Assembly: GCF_036345155.1 (NCBI RefSeq)
Contig: NZ_CP107772.1
Location: forward strand, 5,270,001-5,334,000
DNA length: 64,000 nt
From: Streptomyces sp. NBC_00582
GTDB lineage: Bacteria > Actinomycetota > Actinomycetes > Streptomycetales > Streptomycetaceae
Direction: 5' to 3'
Shown here: piece by piece, positions 8,389-16,401 of the stretch
Numbering within the stretch: the first letter of the stretch is position 1
Layout: every line of letters starts with the position of its first letter
Notes under the pieces: model-generated
What the model saw: the letters and a program-made list of their open reading frames with translations, nothing else
The model's database searches: none
What the model was told of the DNA's origin: nothing
Translations under genes and position numbers: made by a program

Positions 8389-9597
8389 ATGGCCATCGAC
8401 CTGACCGCCCTCCGGGCCCACTTCCCCTCCCTCGACGGGGGCCTCGCCTTCTTCGACGGTCCGGGCGGCACCCAGACGCCCCGCCCCGTCGCCGACGCCA
8501 TCACCGCGACACTCACCGGGCCGCTCTCCAACCGGGGGACCGTCAGCCCGTCCGAGCTCAACGCCGAGCGCGCCGTCGCGGAGTTCCGCGCCGCCTACGC
8601 CGACCTGCTCGGCGTACCCGCGAACGGTGTCGTCCACGGGCGCAGCGCCACCCAGCTGACGTACGACTTCTCCCGCCATCTGGCCAAGGACTGGCGGGCC
8701 GGCGACGAGATCGTCCTCAGCCGGCTGGACCACGACTGCAACGTCCGCCCCTGGATCCAGGCGGCCGAGCGGGCCGGGGTGACCGTCCGCTGGATCGAGA
8801 TCGACGGCGGGACGGCGGAGCTGGACCTCGGCTCGTACGAGCGGGCGCTGTCGGCCCGGACGCGGCTGGTCGCGGTCACGGCGGCCTCGAACGTGCTGGG
8901 CACCAAGCCGCCCGTCCGCCGGATCGCCGACCTCGCGCACGAGGCGGGTGCCCTGGTGTACGTCGACGGCGTGCACTACGCCGCGCACCACCTGGTGGAC
9001 GTGCCCGCGCTCGGCGCCGACTTCTTCGTCTGCTCGCCGTACAAGTTCCTCGGACCGCACTGCGGGGTGCTCGCGGGAGCGCCCGACGTGCTGGAGACCC
9101 TCCGCCCGGACAAGCTCCTGCCCTCCCCCGACACCGTCCCGGAGCGCTTCGAGTTCGGCACGCTGCCCTATGAGGTCCTGGCGGGCGCCACCGCCGCCGT
9201 GGACTTCCTCGCCACGCTCGACCCGGGGCCGGGGGCCACGCGCAGGGAGCGGCTCGCGCACTCCCTGGACGCTCTCCACCAGCACGAGCAGGTGCTGCGC
9301 ACCCGGCTGGAGGACGGTCTGCGGGATCTGGGGAACGCCGTCACCGTGCACTCGACGGCGGCCGACCGCACCCCGACCCTCCTGATGACCCTGGAAGGCC
9401 ATGACGCCCGCGAGGCCCAGCTCCACCTGGCCGCCCGGGACGTCCTGGCCCCCGCCGGCTCCTTCTACGCCCACGAGCCCTTCACCGCCCTGAAGCTCCC
9501 GAACCCCGCCCTCCGCGTCGGCCTGGCCCCCTACAACACCACCGACGAGGTGAACCGCCTCCTGGACGGCCTCGCGTCCTTCCTCGGCGAGGGGTGA
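8389..9597 (+). CDS. Cysteine desulfurase-like class V aminotransferase (PLP enzyme)
   Basis: A 402-residue protein. I chose the ATG at 8389 because MAIDLTALRAHFPSLDGG is the usual start of this family; the frame is open further upstream, but only over the LysR promoter. It has the fold-type I pattern: RSATQLTYDFSRH for phosphate binding, LDHDCNV, VYVDGVHYAAHH with the PLP-nitrogen Asp, and SPYKFLGPHCG with the Schiff-base Lys. It belongs to the cysteine-desulfurase-like subfamily that lacks a clear Fe-S partner. A mobile-loop catalytic Cys cannot be assigned with certainty, so desulfurase activity is only possible. The divergent LysR gene is its probable regulator. Confidence 0.85.
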   Translation: MAIDLTALRAHFPSLDGGLAFFDGPGGTQTPRPVADAITATLTGPLSNRGTVSPSELNAERAVAEFRAAYADLLGVPANGVVHGRSATQLTYDFSRHLAKDWRAGDEIVLSRLDHDCNVRPWIQAAERAGVTVRWIEIDGGTAELDLGSYERALSARTRLVAVTAASNVLGTKPPVRRIADLAHEAGALVYVDGVHYAAHHLVDVPALGADFFVCSPYKFLGPHCGVLAGAPDVLETLRPDKLLPSPDTVPERFEFGTLPYEVLAGATAAVDFLATLDPGPGATRRERLAHSLDALHQHEQVLRTRLEDGLRDLGNAVTVHSTAADRTPTLLMTLEGHDAREAQLHLAARDVLAPAGSFYAHEPFTALKLPNPALRVGLAPYNTTDEVNRLLDGLASFLGEG

Positions 9598-9620
9598 CGC
9601 GACGCTCCCGCCCCGGCGGG

Positions 9621-10118
9621 TCAGTCGCCCTCCACCGGTGCCTCCGCGTGCGTCACGAAGTCCCTCACCAGTCGCTCGAACAGGGAGGCCAGGTGGTGGA
9701 GGTCCTCCGGTTCCCAGTCCGTGAGGGCCGCCTGCATGCCGCGCAGGCCCGCCTCGCGGATGCGGTGGACCGCGGTGCGGCCGCTGTCGGTGAGGTGGAT
9801 GAGTTGCGCGCGGCGGTCCTCCGGGTCGGGGACCCGGCTGACGTAGCCGGCCTGCTCCAGGTGCCTGAGCTGGCGGGTGACATGGGAGGCCTCGACGGAG
9901 AGGCGGACGGCCAGGACGCCGGGGCGGAGCATCTCGTCCTCGGCGAGGTGGCGCAGGATCGCCACGGCCGCGCGGTCGAGGGGCAATCCGGCGAGGGCCA
10001 TCAGCCGTTCGTGCTGGCGGGCGCGGCCGGCCAGGTAGGTGATGCGGGTCAGGGACTGCTCGATCGCGACCACGTCGGTGGAGACCGGGAGCGGGGGTGG
10101 GGAGGGGGAGGTCGGCAT
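9621..10118 (-). CDS. MarR family transcriptional regulator
   Basis: A 165-residue winged-helix protein: LDRAAVAILRHLAEDEMLRP, then LAVRLSVEASHVTRQLRHLEQ as the recognition region, then GYVSRVPDPEDRRAQLIHLT as the wing with the typical DxRDRR-like turn. MarR proteins usually repress their own promoter and are released by small phenolic or oxidising ligands. A near-perfect 17-base palindrome lies 20 bases before the ATG. The natural divergent partner may have been the sensor kinase gene that is now broken. Confidence 0.9.
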   Translation of the reverse strand: MPTSPSPPPLPVSTDVVAIEQSLTRITYLAGRARQHERLMALAGLPLDRAAVAILRHLAEDEMLRPGVLAVRLSVEASHVTRQLRHLEQAGYVSRVPDPEDRRAQLIHLTDSGRTAVHRIREAGLRGMQAALTDWEPEDLHHLASLFERLVRDFVTHAEAPVEGD

Positions 10119-10137
10119 TACCCCACAGTACTAATAC

Positions 10138-10154
10138 TTGCCTGACTCAAGCAA
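10138..10154. promoter_or_regulatory. MarR-type palindromic operator
   Basis: TTGCCTGA-C-TCAAGCAA is symmetric at 7 of 8 positions around the central C. Its length and its position 20 bases upstream of the MarR start fit autoregulation. Confidence 0.6.
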
Positions 10155-10164
10155 GATCTCGTTT

Positions 10165-10665
10165 CAGGGAACCCCCGCCCCCTGGTGGGCCCGGTGTCCT
10201 CCTCGCCGCCGTCGCCTGCGCCCTGTACTCGCTGGCCGCCGCCACCGACCGCCGGACCGCGAACACCTTCACCCTCGTCGCCGTCGCGCTGCTGATCGGC
10301 ACCGGACCACCGACAGGACCGGCCGGCGAACCCCTGCTCCTCAAGCTGGTGGGACCCGTCGCCTGACTGCTGCTGCCGACCTCGCTCGGCACGGTGAACC
10401 GGCTGCGCGCCGCCTGTCTGGACGCCGTGCAGGCCCGCGCCGAGCACGCCGAGCGGACCGGGAGGAGGAGGCGCGGCGCCGGGTCGCCGAGGAGGGGAGG
10501 CAGCCGGTCGCCGCCGGTGGCGGGTACGGGCTCATCGGGATGCGGGAGCGGGCCCGTTCGGCGGGCGGCCGGGTGCGGACGGGGCACCGGCCCGACGGCG
10601 GTTTCGAGGTCGTCACCGAACTGCCCCTGGACGACGGCACAACGAACGAGTCCCACCCCGCCTGA
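10165..10665 (+). pseudogene. Remnant of a NarL-type sensor histidine kinase (catalytic core deleted)
   Basis: The left part reads as a membrane segment (VLLAAVACALYSLAAATDRR ... FTLVAVALLIGTG) and continues, after a TGA at 10364, into the linker VNRLRAACLDAVQARAEHAER. A shift of frame then gives EEEARRRVAEE, which in intact kinases runs into the H-box, but here it jumps at once to GGGYGLIGMRERARSAGG, the C-terminal ATPase G2-box motif, and ends in PDGGFEVVTELPL. The phosphoacceptor His, N-box and G1-box are all missing. So there is an in-frame stop, a frameshift and an internal deletion. No partner response regulator remains nearby. Confidence 0.7.
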
Positions 10666-10688
10666 CACGGGATGGGACTCGTCATCGG

Positions 10689-10758
10689 AGCGCCGGGCAG
10701 GCCTTGCACCTGCATTTCCCCGCAGGAAGCGGGGCGTCTTTCCTTGGACCACCAACGC
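10689..10758 (-). tRNA. tRNA-Gly (anticodon UCC) with atypical T-arm, possible cell-wall tRNA
   Basis: Read on the minus strand this 70-base stretch folds as a complete tRNA. The acceptor stem GCGTTGG pairs with CCGGCGC (two G-U pairs). A D-arm GTCC/AGAC carries the loop AAGGAA, keeping A14, G18, G19 and A21. The anticodon stem is CCCCG/CGGGG with loop CTTCCTG (U33, anticodon TCC). The variable loop is 4 bases and the T-stem is GCAGG/CCTGC with loop TGCAAGG. Discriminator base 73 is T, as in bacterial tRNA-Gly. CCA is not encoded. The T-loop begins TGC instead of TTC, so GTPsiC is replaced by GUGC, and base 37 is T, not a purine. It lies downstream of the LCP gene on the same strand. Confidence 0.7.
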
Positions 10759-10867
10759 AGAGGTCGTTCACCGTTTCTTGTTTCCCGGTGACCGGCTCAA
10801 GATCAACCTTACAGCATTTCCTGAGCACGCACGACCACCGATGATCAAGGCGTGATCACCCGCATCG

Positions 10868-12283
10868 TCAAGCGACGTTCTCCACCTTCAGATCCGGTCC
10901 TACGACGACCGTGACCACGCCCGCCGTCGCCGAGGCGTCCCGCACCGGACGGGCGCCCGGGATCCGGGACGCGAGTGCGGCGGCCTGGCGTTCCAGTCCC
11001 GCCGGGTAGGTGACGGTGGTCTTCGTGACCGTCGACGGGGCGTTGCCGGTGGAGGCGAGGCTGTAGCCGGCCTCGGTGAGCCGCTCGGCGACGGCCGCCG
11101 CCCGGCCGCCCACGCCGGTGCCGTTGAGGACCTGGAACTTCACCGAGGACGCGTACACCACGTCCTTCTTCGCGGCCTCCACCTGCGCCTTGGTGACCTC
11201 CTTGTCGTTGGCCAGGGAGGTGAACAGGTCGGCGGCCTGCGGGTACTGCCAGACGACGTTGGCCTTGTCGGTGGGCTGGTCGGCCTCCCGCCCGTAGTTG
11301 GGCACGGTGACGAAGGCCAGGCGGTCGCTGTCGATGCCCTTCAGCTCGTTCGCCAGACCGTAGAGCGGCTCGATGCCGGCCAGATCGGGGTCGGCGGTGA
11401 GGGACTTGGTGACGGACTGCAGGAAGCCGTACATCGCGTCGGCGTCCGTGAGCTTGGACTTGGCCTTCTTCGCCATGGCGTCCATGAACTCCTGCTGGCG
11501 GCCGATGCGGCCGATGTCGGAGCCGTCGCCCACGCTGTAGCGGGTGCGGACGTAACCGAGGGCCTTCTCGCCCTTGATCGTCTGGCAGCCCGCCTCCAGG
11601 TCCAGATGGGCCTTCTCGTCGTGGATGGCCGCCTCCGGACAGACCTCGATGCCCTCCAGCGCGTCGACCATCCCCTTGAAGCCGGAGAAGTCGATCGACA
11701 TGAAGTGGTCGATGCGCAGACCCGTGTTGGCCTCGATGGTCTTGATGCTGCACGCGGCGGCCCCGGCGACCTCGCCGCCGCTGCCGCCGATCGCGAACGC
11801 CTCGTTGATCTTGAAGTGGTGCGGGGAGGACGTACCGCCGTCGCCCTTCTCGCAGGAAGGTATCTCCACCCAGGAGTCACGCGGGAAGGAGACGACCGAG
11901 GCCCACTCGCGGCTGGCGGGGATGTGCAGCACCATCAGCGTGTCCGACTGCATGGTGGTCAGGTCCTTGCCGTACTTGGCGTTGGCGCCGTCACGGCTGT
12001 CGGACCCGACGAGCAGGATGTTCTTCGAGCCGGGGCTGAGGTTCTCCGGCCGGTTCCCGCCCAGCTTGTCGTCGACGTCGGCCCGCTGGATGTTGTTGTT
12101 GAGGTCCTGGTAGATCCAGGCGCCGACACCGCCGACACCGAGGACGACCAGCGCGGTCACCCCGCCGCCCCAGGCGACGATCCGCCCACGCCGCGTCAGC
12201 CGCGTACCGCCGCCGCCCCGGCCGCTGTTCCCCCGGCCGGCCGACTCCATCGGAGTACGTCCACGCCTTCTCGTTCCGCTCAC
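10868..12283 (-). CDS. LytR-CpsA-Psr (LCP) family cell-wall polymer transferase with LytR_C domain
   Basis: A 471-residue membrane protein. The GTG at 12283 is chosen because GGAGGG stands nine bases before it. A short basic Gly-rich cytoplasmic tail is followed by one transmembrane helix (about residues 33-55, VTALVVLGVGGVGAWIY). The external LCP domain follows with its landmarks NILLVGSDSRDG, SDTLMVLHI, SFPRDSWVEIP and GYVRTRYSVGDGSDIGR (the Arg/Asp cluster that binds pyrophosphate lipids). A C-terminal LytR_C domain (VKFQVLNGTGVGGRAAAVAE) ends the protein. LCP enzymes move teichoic acid-like or other glycopolymers from polyprenyl phosphate to peptidoglycan. The tRNA-Gly lies just downstream. 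Confidence 0.93.
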   Translation of the reverse strand: MSGTRRRGRTPMESAGRGNSGRGGGGTRLTRRGRIVAWGGGVTALVVLGVGGVGAWIYQDLNNNIQRADVDDKLGGNRPENLSPGSKNILLVGSDSRDGANAKYGKDLTTMQSDTLMVLHIPASREWASVVSFPRDSWVEIPSCEKGDGGTSSPHHFKINEAFAIGGSGGEVAGAAACSIKTIEANTGLRIDHFMSIDFSGFKGMVDALEGIEVCPEAAIHDEKAHLDLEAGCQTIKGEKALGYVRTRYSVGDGSDIGRIGRQQEFMDAMAKKAKSKLTDADAMYGFLQSVTKSLTADPDLAGIEPLYGLANELKGIDSDRLAFVTVPNYGREADQPTDKANVVWQYPQAADLFTSLANDKEVTKAQVEAAKKDVVYASSVKFQVLNGTGVGGRAAAVAERLTEAGYSLASTGNAPSTVTKTTVTYPAGLERQAAALASRIPGARPVRDASATAGVVTVVVGPDLKVENVA

Positions 12284-12698
12284 GGGCGTTGTCCCTCCGC
12301 ATCGGCCGTTCCACCCCGTACACCGTGCTCGGGTCGCCGGCGTGGTCACCGCCGAACGCCGGAACACTACACGCAGGTAGGAATACGTCCGGCGAGCACA
12401 GACGTCTCAGGAGACTCACACAACCGCCCGACGGTTGCCCCCTCGCGCGGATCAAACCGCCGGTCAGGGCGCCCCCGCCCGCCCCGAACCGCCCTCGCAC
12501 GCACTCCGTTTGCCGGGCGCCGCAACCGTGCGCCGAGTGCAGGGGTGACCGGCATCCACGGCGACACCAGCGGGTTCGTCGGAAGGTCTGCCCCGGGTCC
12601 GCACCCGCTCCCCCGGACCACTCCGCTTCCGGTTGATCCCTCGTCCACCCCCATTGGCTCGCCGAGGCCGACCATGCCGGCCTGGGCTGAGCACCCAC
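12284..12698. other. Long upstream region of the LCP gene, no gene seen
   Basis: Open frames here on both strands have no recognisable protein features and poor start sites. The stretch holds the promoter of the LCP gene, but I cannot name convincing -35/-10 boxes. Confidence 0.4.
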
Positions 12699-12743
12699 GG
12701 GGTGGGGCGACCGGCACCGGTCCGGTCCCGGTCGCCCCACCCC
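12699..12743 (-). terminator. Strong hairpin after the AhpD-like gene
   Basis: A perfect 16-base inverted repeat (GGGGTGGGGCGACCGG with CCGGTCGCCCCACCCC) around a 13-base loop. It lies 11 bases past the stop of the AhpD-like gene, and there is no T tract, as is common for Streptomyces terminators. Confidence 0.7.
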
Positions 12744-12753
12744 ACCGGTGACC

Positions 12754-13227
12754 TCAGCCGAACATGCCCGGCTGGTAGTCGCCCGCCGGCTGCTGGACGA
12801 CGACGTTGAGACGGTTGTACGCGTTGATCAGGGCGATCAGCGAGACGAGGGCGGCGAGCTGGTCCTCGTCGTAGTGCTTGGCGGCGTTCTCCCAGGCCTC
12901 GTCCGTGACACCGCCCGCCGCGTCGGCGATCCGGGTGCCCTGCTCGGTCAGCTCCAGGGCGGCCCGCTCGGCCTCGGTGAAGACCTTGGCCTCCCGCCAG
13001 GCCGCGACGAGGTACAGGCGCTGGGCGGTCTCGCCGGCGTGCGCGGCGTCCTTGCTGTGCATGTCGGTGCAGAAGCCGCAGCCGTTGATCTGGCTGGCGC
13101 GGAGCTTCACCAGTTCCTGGGTCGCCGCCGGCAGGGTGGAGTCGGCGATCACCTTGCCGGCCGAGTTGATGTACCGGGTGAACTTGCCGGCGACCGGGTT
13201 GGCGAAGAGGTTGAGGCGCGCGTCCAT
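12754..13227 (-). CDS. Carboxymuconolactone decarboxylase/AhpD-like peroxidase-fold protein
   Basis: A 157-residue protein with the AhpD core: the redox CxxC in INGCGFCTDMHSKDA followed by the conserved His, then RLYLVAAWREAKVFTEAERAALELTE. AhpD-like proteins are small alpha-helical oxidoreductases that reduce peroxides or recycle peroxiredoxins. The CxxC-x3-H pattern is intact, so activity is plausible. An AGGGAGATCACC-type ribosome site precedes the ATG. It is a single gene with its own terminator hairpin. Confidence 0.9.
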   Translation of the reverse strand: MDARLNLFANPVAGKFTRYINSAGKVIADSTLPAATQELVKLRASQINGCGFCTDMHSKDAAHAGETAQRLYLVAAWREAKVFTEAERAALELTEQGTRIADAAGGVTDEAWENAAKHYDEDQLAALVSLIALINAYNRLNVVVQQPAGDYQPGMFG

Positions 13228-13318
13228 GGTGATCTCCCTCGTGGGCTTGCTCTCTGCTGGTTACACCTCTCTGACGGAACGGCCGGGACGAGTGTGACCG
13301 GCCTGGATGTGACCTGCG

Positions 13319-13824
13319 TCACCTGGACTGGAGGGGGCCCGCGACGCGCTCGACGTCCGGGCGGACGGCGGGGCGGGCCATGTCCGTGAAGGCGGACACG
13401 TACGGCCACATCACCTGCTCACGGCGGTGGAGAACGGGGGTGGCGACCCAGACGACGACACCGTGACGGTCGGTCCAGTGCGGCCAGTAGGGGGCCGCGC
13501 CCCGGGCCAGGTCGGCGTTTCCGGGCCCGCGAAGAGGGCCACCCCGTAGGAGGGGAGAGGGTGGGAGCCCGGGTGGGCCTCGACGGTCGGGGCACCTCCC
13601 GGCTCGAGCGAAGCCGAGAGCCGGGGGCCGCTGAAGAGGAAGTGGGCGAGCGCGGTCAGCCAGGCCGGCGGGACGCTCGCCGGGGGACGGACCGGGGGGT
13701 GGCCGCCGACGCCGAAGGCGGGCCGGCCCGTCGGTGCGGGCCGGGTCGGTGCGGACGCGGTAGGGCGGCCGGTCGTAGGGGTCGGCGGCGGGCGGTCCGG
13801 ATGAGGCGCTCCTGACGACCTCAT
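13319..13824 (-). pseudogene. Frameshifted conserved hypothetical gene
   Basis: Coding-like text on the minus strand jumps between frames. First DPYDRPPYRVRTDPARTDGP, then in another frame VPPAWLTALAHFLFSGPRL and PLPSYGVALFAGPE, then in a third AAPYWPHWTDRHGVVVW and REQVMWPYVSAFTDMARPAV up to a TGA at 13319. The last change is near 13494-13503 and looks like a single missing base in a GC run; an earlier one is near 13690. Two independent shifts suggest real decay, though GC-rich sequencing errors are possible. I do not recognise the product. Confidence 0.5.
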
Positions 13825-13855
13825 CCTGACATGTCCGCCACCAACCCCCCAGTGG

Positions 13856-15559
13856 TTACGGCGCGTTGATGAGGTCGTACGGCGGGACCTTCACCGTACG
13901 GTGGCCGGGCGTGCCGCCCAGGACGACCTTGCGGTACGAGATGTTGTTGTTGACGTTGGTCTCCTTCAGGCGCTTGGCCGGGTTGGCGACCACCTGGATG
14001 TAGTACGTCCCGTTGGCCAGGTCGGTGACGTCGAAGGACTGGCCCGGACGGTACTGGGTGTAGGTGTCACCGGAGCCGACGTCGAGGACCTCGCGCACCG
14101 AGATGGAGCTCTTCTCGCCGCAGGCCGTGGACAGGTCGGTGTTGTACGGGTGCCAGTTGGCGTTCTTCACCGTGTAGTCGACCGCGTCGGTGTTGGCGAG
14201 GCAGAAGGCCTCCTTGCCGCTCTTGACGATGTCGGTCTTGTCGGCGGAGAGCAGGTGGTAGCTGGCGAAGTCGGTGAAGTGCCAGTGCTCGTGGCCGATC
14301 CGCGGGTCCCACTCCATGGTGCCGGCGGGGGCGTAGCCGATCTGCTTGCCCTTGGCGTCGTAGAAGTACTGGTACGAGTCCATCAGGTCGGCGCCCGGCT
14401 TGCGGAAGCCGTCCACGACGAGCGGGGCGGGTCCGGCGTTCCAGACGTTGGCGCTGAAGGCGAGGTAGTCGCGGCCTGCGGCGTCGCCGTCCTCGCCGTC
14501 GGTGATGGCGATGTCCCAGGCGGGCAGCGACCGCAGGTCCGGCTTCGGCGCGTTGGCGGGGACGGCCGCGCGTCCGCTCGGCCGCTGGCTGTTGGCCTTC
14601 AGCGCGGGCGCGATGCGCGAGCCGTCGGTGTGCCCGGCGCCGTCACCGAGGTGGTGGGCGAGACCGCGGTCCTCCAGGGCGTGGGAGAGGGCGGACGGCA
14701 CGGGCGCGTCGGCGCCGCGCGGCCCGTAGTGGTGCCCGGCACCCCCCATGTCCATCCCGGCCATCCCGCTGTGGTCCATCCCGGCCATGTCGTGCGACAT
14801 GGACCCGCGGGTGAGCCCGACCCCGCCGCCTTCCCCGCCGCCCTCGCTGATCTGGCGGACGGTCACCTTGATGGTCGGCGCGTTGTTGGGAATGCCGAAC
14901 AGGTCCCGGTACTTCTTCGCGATCGACACCTTGGCCGTGTACTCGCCGGGCGCCAGGTCCACCGGGTGGTCGTAGTCCTGGGTGGTGGTGTTGGCGGCCC
15001 AGCCCTTCTCCACACCCCACACCGAGCCCAGCGTGAACGGGTTGGTGGGGCAGCTCTCCGGGTAGTGCGAGGTGGCGGGCGCGTCGGGACGCAGCCGTCC
15101 GGAGGCGTTGTTCGGGCAGAAGGTGCTCTTGATCTTCTTCACCTCCGCCCCGGCGCTGTTCTTGACGGAGATCTCCAGGAAGTCCGGCAGCCCCTTGAAG
15201 TCCTTGACGAGCCCGGCGGGCAGCTTCTTCGTCGTCACCTTCGACCCGTTGCGCAGGATCTGCTGCACGACGACCGGGTCCTTGTACGACTTGCGCGTGG
15301 TCTTGAACTCCAGCGGCGCGTTGTCGACGGTCAGATAGGTGCCGAGGTCGAAGTCGAGCTGGAATCCCCCGTCCCACTCGTACCGGTCGAGCGTCACGGC
15401 GTTCGACGCGGCGATCAGCTTCAGCTTCGGCTTCCCTGCGGTGCTCTGCGGCGCCGCACCGGCGCCGGGAGCGGCCCCGGCGACGGCGACGACGGTGAGC
15501 GCGGCTCCCGCGGCGAACGCGCCGCGCTTGAGGCCCTTGCGGTGTTGCGGTCTGGTCAT
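13856..15559 (-). CDS. Secreted lysyl oxidase-like copper protein (LoxA-like)
   Basis: A 567-residue exported protein. The ATG at 15559 is chosen because GAGGAA stands just before it. A Sec or Tat-like signal (basic MTRPQHRKGLKRG, then an Ala/Val-rich core ending GAGAA) precedes a beta-rich N-terminal half. A His/Met-rich insert (about residues 255-275, containing HDMAGMDHSGMAGMDMGG) may bind copper. The C-terminal domain matches lysyl oxidases: IGHEHWHFTDFASYHLL holds the copper histidines, and NWHPYNTDLSTACGEKSSIS, RPGQSFDVTDLANGTYYI and NNNISYRKV follow. The lysyl-tyrosyl quinone precursors cannot be fixed by eye. The likely role is oxidation of amines at the cell surface. Confidence 0.8.
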   Translation of the reverse strand: MTRPQHRKGLKRGAFAAGAALTVVAVAGAAPGAGAAPQSTAGKPKLKLIAASNAVTLDRYEWDGGFQLDFDLGTYLTVDNAPLEFKTTRKSYKDPVVVQQILRNGSKVTTKKLPAGLVKDFKGLPDFLEISVKNSAGAEVKKIKSTFCPNNASGRLRPDAPATSHYPESCPTNPFTLGSVWGVEKGWAANTTTQDYDHPVDLAPGEYTAKVSIAKKYRDLFGIPNNAPTIKVTVRQISEGGGEGGGVGLTRGSMSHDMAGMDHSGMAGMDMGGAGHHYGPRGADAPVPSALSHALEDRGLAHHLGDGAGHTDGSRIAPALKANSQRPSGRAAVPANAPKPDLRSLPAWDIAITDGEDGDAAGRDYLAFSANVWNAGPAPLVVDGFRKPGADLMDSYQYFYDAKGKQIGYAPAGTMEWDPRIGHEHWHFTDFASYHLLSADKTDIVKSGKEAFCLANTDAVDYTVKNANWHPYNTDLSTACGEKSSISVREVLDVGSGDTYTQYRPGQSFDVTDLANGTYYIQVVANPAKRLKETNVNNNISYRKVVLGGTPGHRTVKVPPYDLINAP

Positions 15560-15896
15560 CGGTTCCTCGTCTGCGAGTGCCATGGTCACTGGCATCGGAC
15601 AGGCCAGCCCACACCCCGGCCATCACCCACGGGCACACCCCACGCACCCGCCGACCGAGAACTGTGAGCACCCTGTGAGAGAGGTAAAGGCCGGGTGGGG
15701 GTTGCCTGTTGAAGAGAAAAGCGTGAAATTCAACCGGCCCCGACGGACTCCGCCGGAGCGGTACGGCGCGGAGCCGGCCGGTCCAGATGCACCGGTTCGG
15801 GGCGGAGCCGCTCCAGCGCGCCCCGCGGCCTTCCCGCGCGGTCCTCGACCAGGGCCATTCGGCGGTCACGGAAAAAACCCGTCGTAGCATCGCCGC
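15560..15896. other. Divergent promoter region between the lysyl oxidase-like gene and a GNAT gene
   Basis: No gene is seen. CTGTGAG occurs twice, 11 bases apart (15662 and 15673), upstream of the oxidase gene and could be a direct-repeat operator. TAGCAT ends six bases before the ATG at 15897, which fits a leaderless promoter for the acetyltransferase gene. Confidence 0.4.
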
Positions 15897-16397
15897 ATGG
15901 CTGAGTGGAGGACGCGGCAGGCGACCGAGGTGGATGTGGAGGCCGTCGCCGAGGTGCGGGCGGCGGCGCTGCGGGGGGATCTGGAGCGGCTCGGGCGGTA
16001 CGACGAGCACCGGGTGCGGCAGCGGCTGCGGGACGGGTGGGTGCCCGGGAACACGCTGGTCGTCGAGGAGGGTGGGGCGGTGGTGGGCTGTGTCGCGCTG
16101 CGGCCGGCCGAGGACGGCCACTGGCTGGAGCACTTCTATCTCGCCCCGAGGGCGCAGGGGCGGGGCATCGGGACCGCCCTGTTGCGGGAGCTGCTGGAGA
16201 CCGCCGACCGCGAGGGGTGGCGGGTGCGGCTGAACGTGCTGCAGGGCAGCGCGGCCCGTCGGCTGTACGAGCGGCACGGGTTCGTGTTCGAGAAGGAGGA
16301 CGCCGTGGATGTCTTCCTGGTGCGGGAACCGCGTCCCCAGTACGGGTGGTTCGAGGGCGAGTCCGGCTTGCCGGTGGGGGGCGCGCGGTCATCATGA
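15897..16397 (+). CDS. GNAT family N-acetyltransferase
   Basis: A 166-residue acetyltransferase. Motif A with the acetyl-CoA loop is clear (EHFYLAPRAQGRGIGTALL, where QGRGIG is the Q/RxxGxG/A site), and motif B follows (RRLYERHGFVFEKEDA). The substrate is unknown. The start is an ATG six bases after a -10-like TAGCAT. The GH26 gene follows closely and may be co-transcribed. Confidence 0.87.
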   Translation: MAEWRTRQATEVDVEAVAEVRAAALRGDLERLGRYDEHRVRQRLRDGWVPGNTLVVEEGGAVVGCVALRPAEDGHWLEHFYLAPRAQGRGIGTALLRELLETADREGWRVRLNVLQGSAARRLYERHGFVFEKEDAVDVFLVREPRPQYGWFEGESGLPVGGARSS

Positions 16398-16401
16398 ACC
16401 G

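Noticed and set aside
10868..12367. Longer LCP protein starting at 12367
   Set aside because: The extra 28 residues have no ribosome site; the GTG at 12283 has GGAGGG at the right distance.
12284..12698. Several open frames of 90-250 residues on both strands upstream of the LCP gene
   Set aside because: No recognisable domains, no ribosome sites, and composition typical of random GC-rich DNA.
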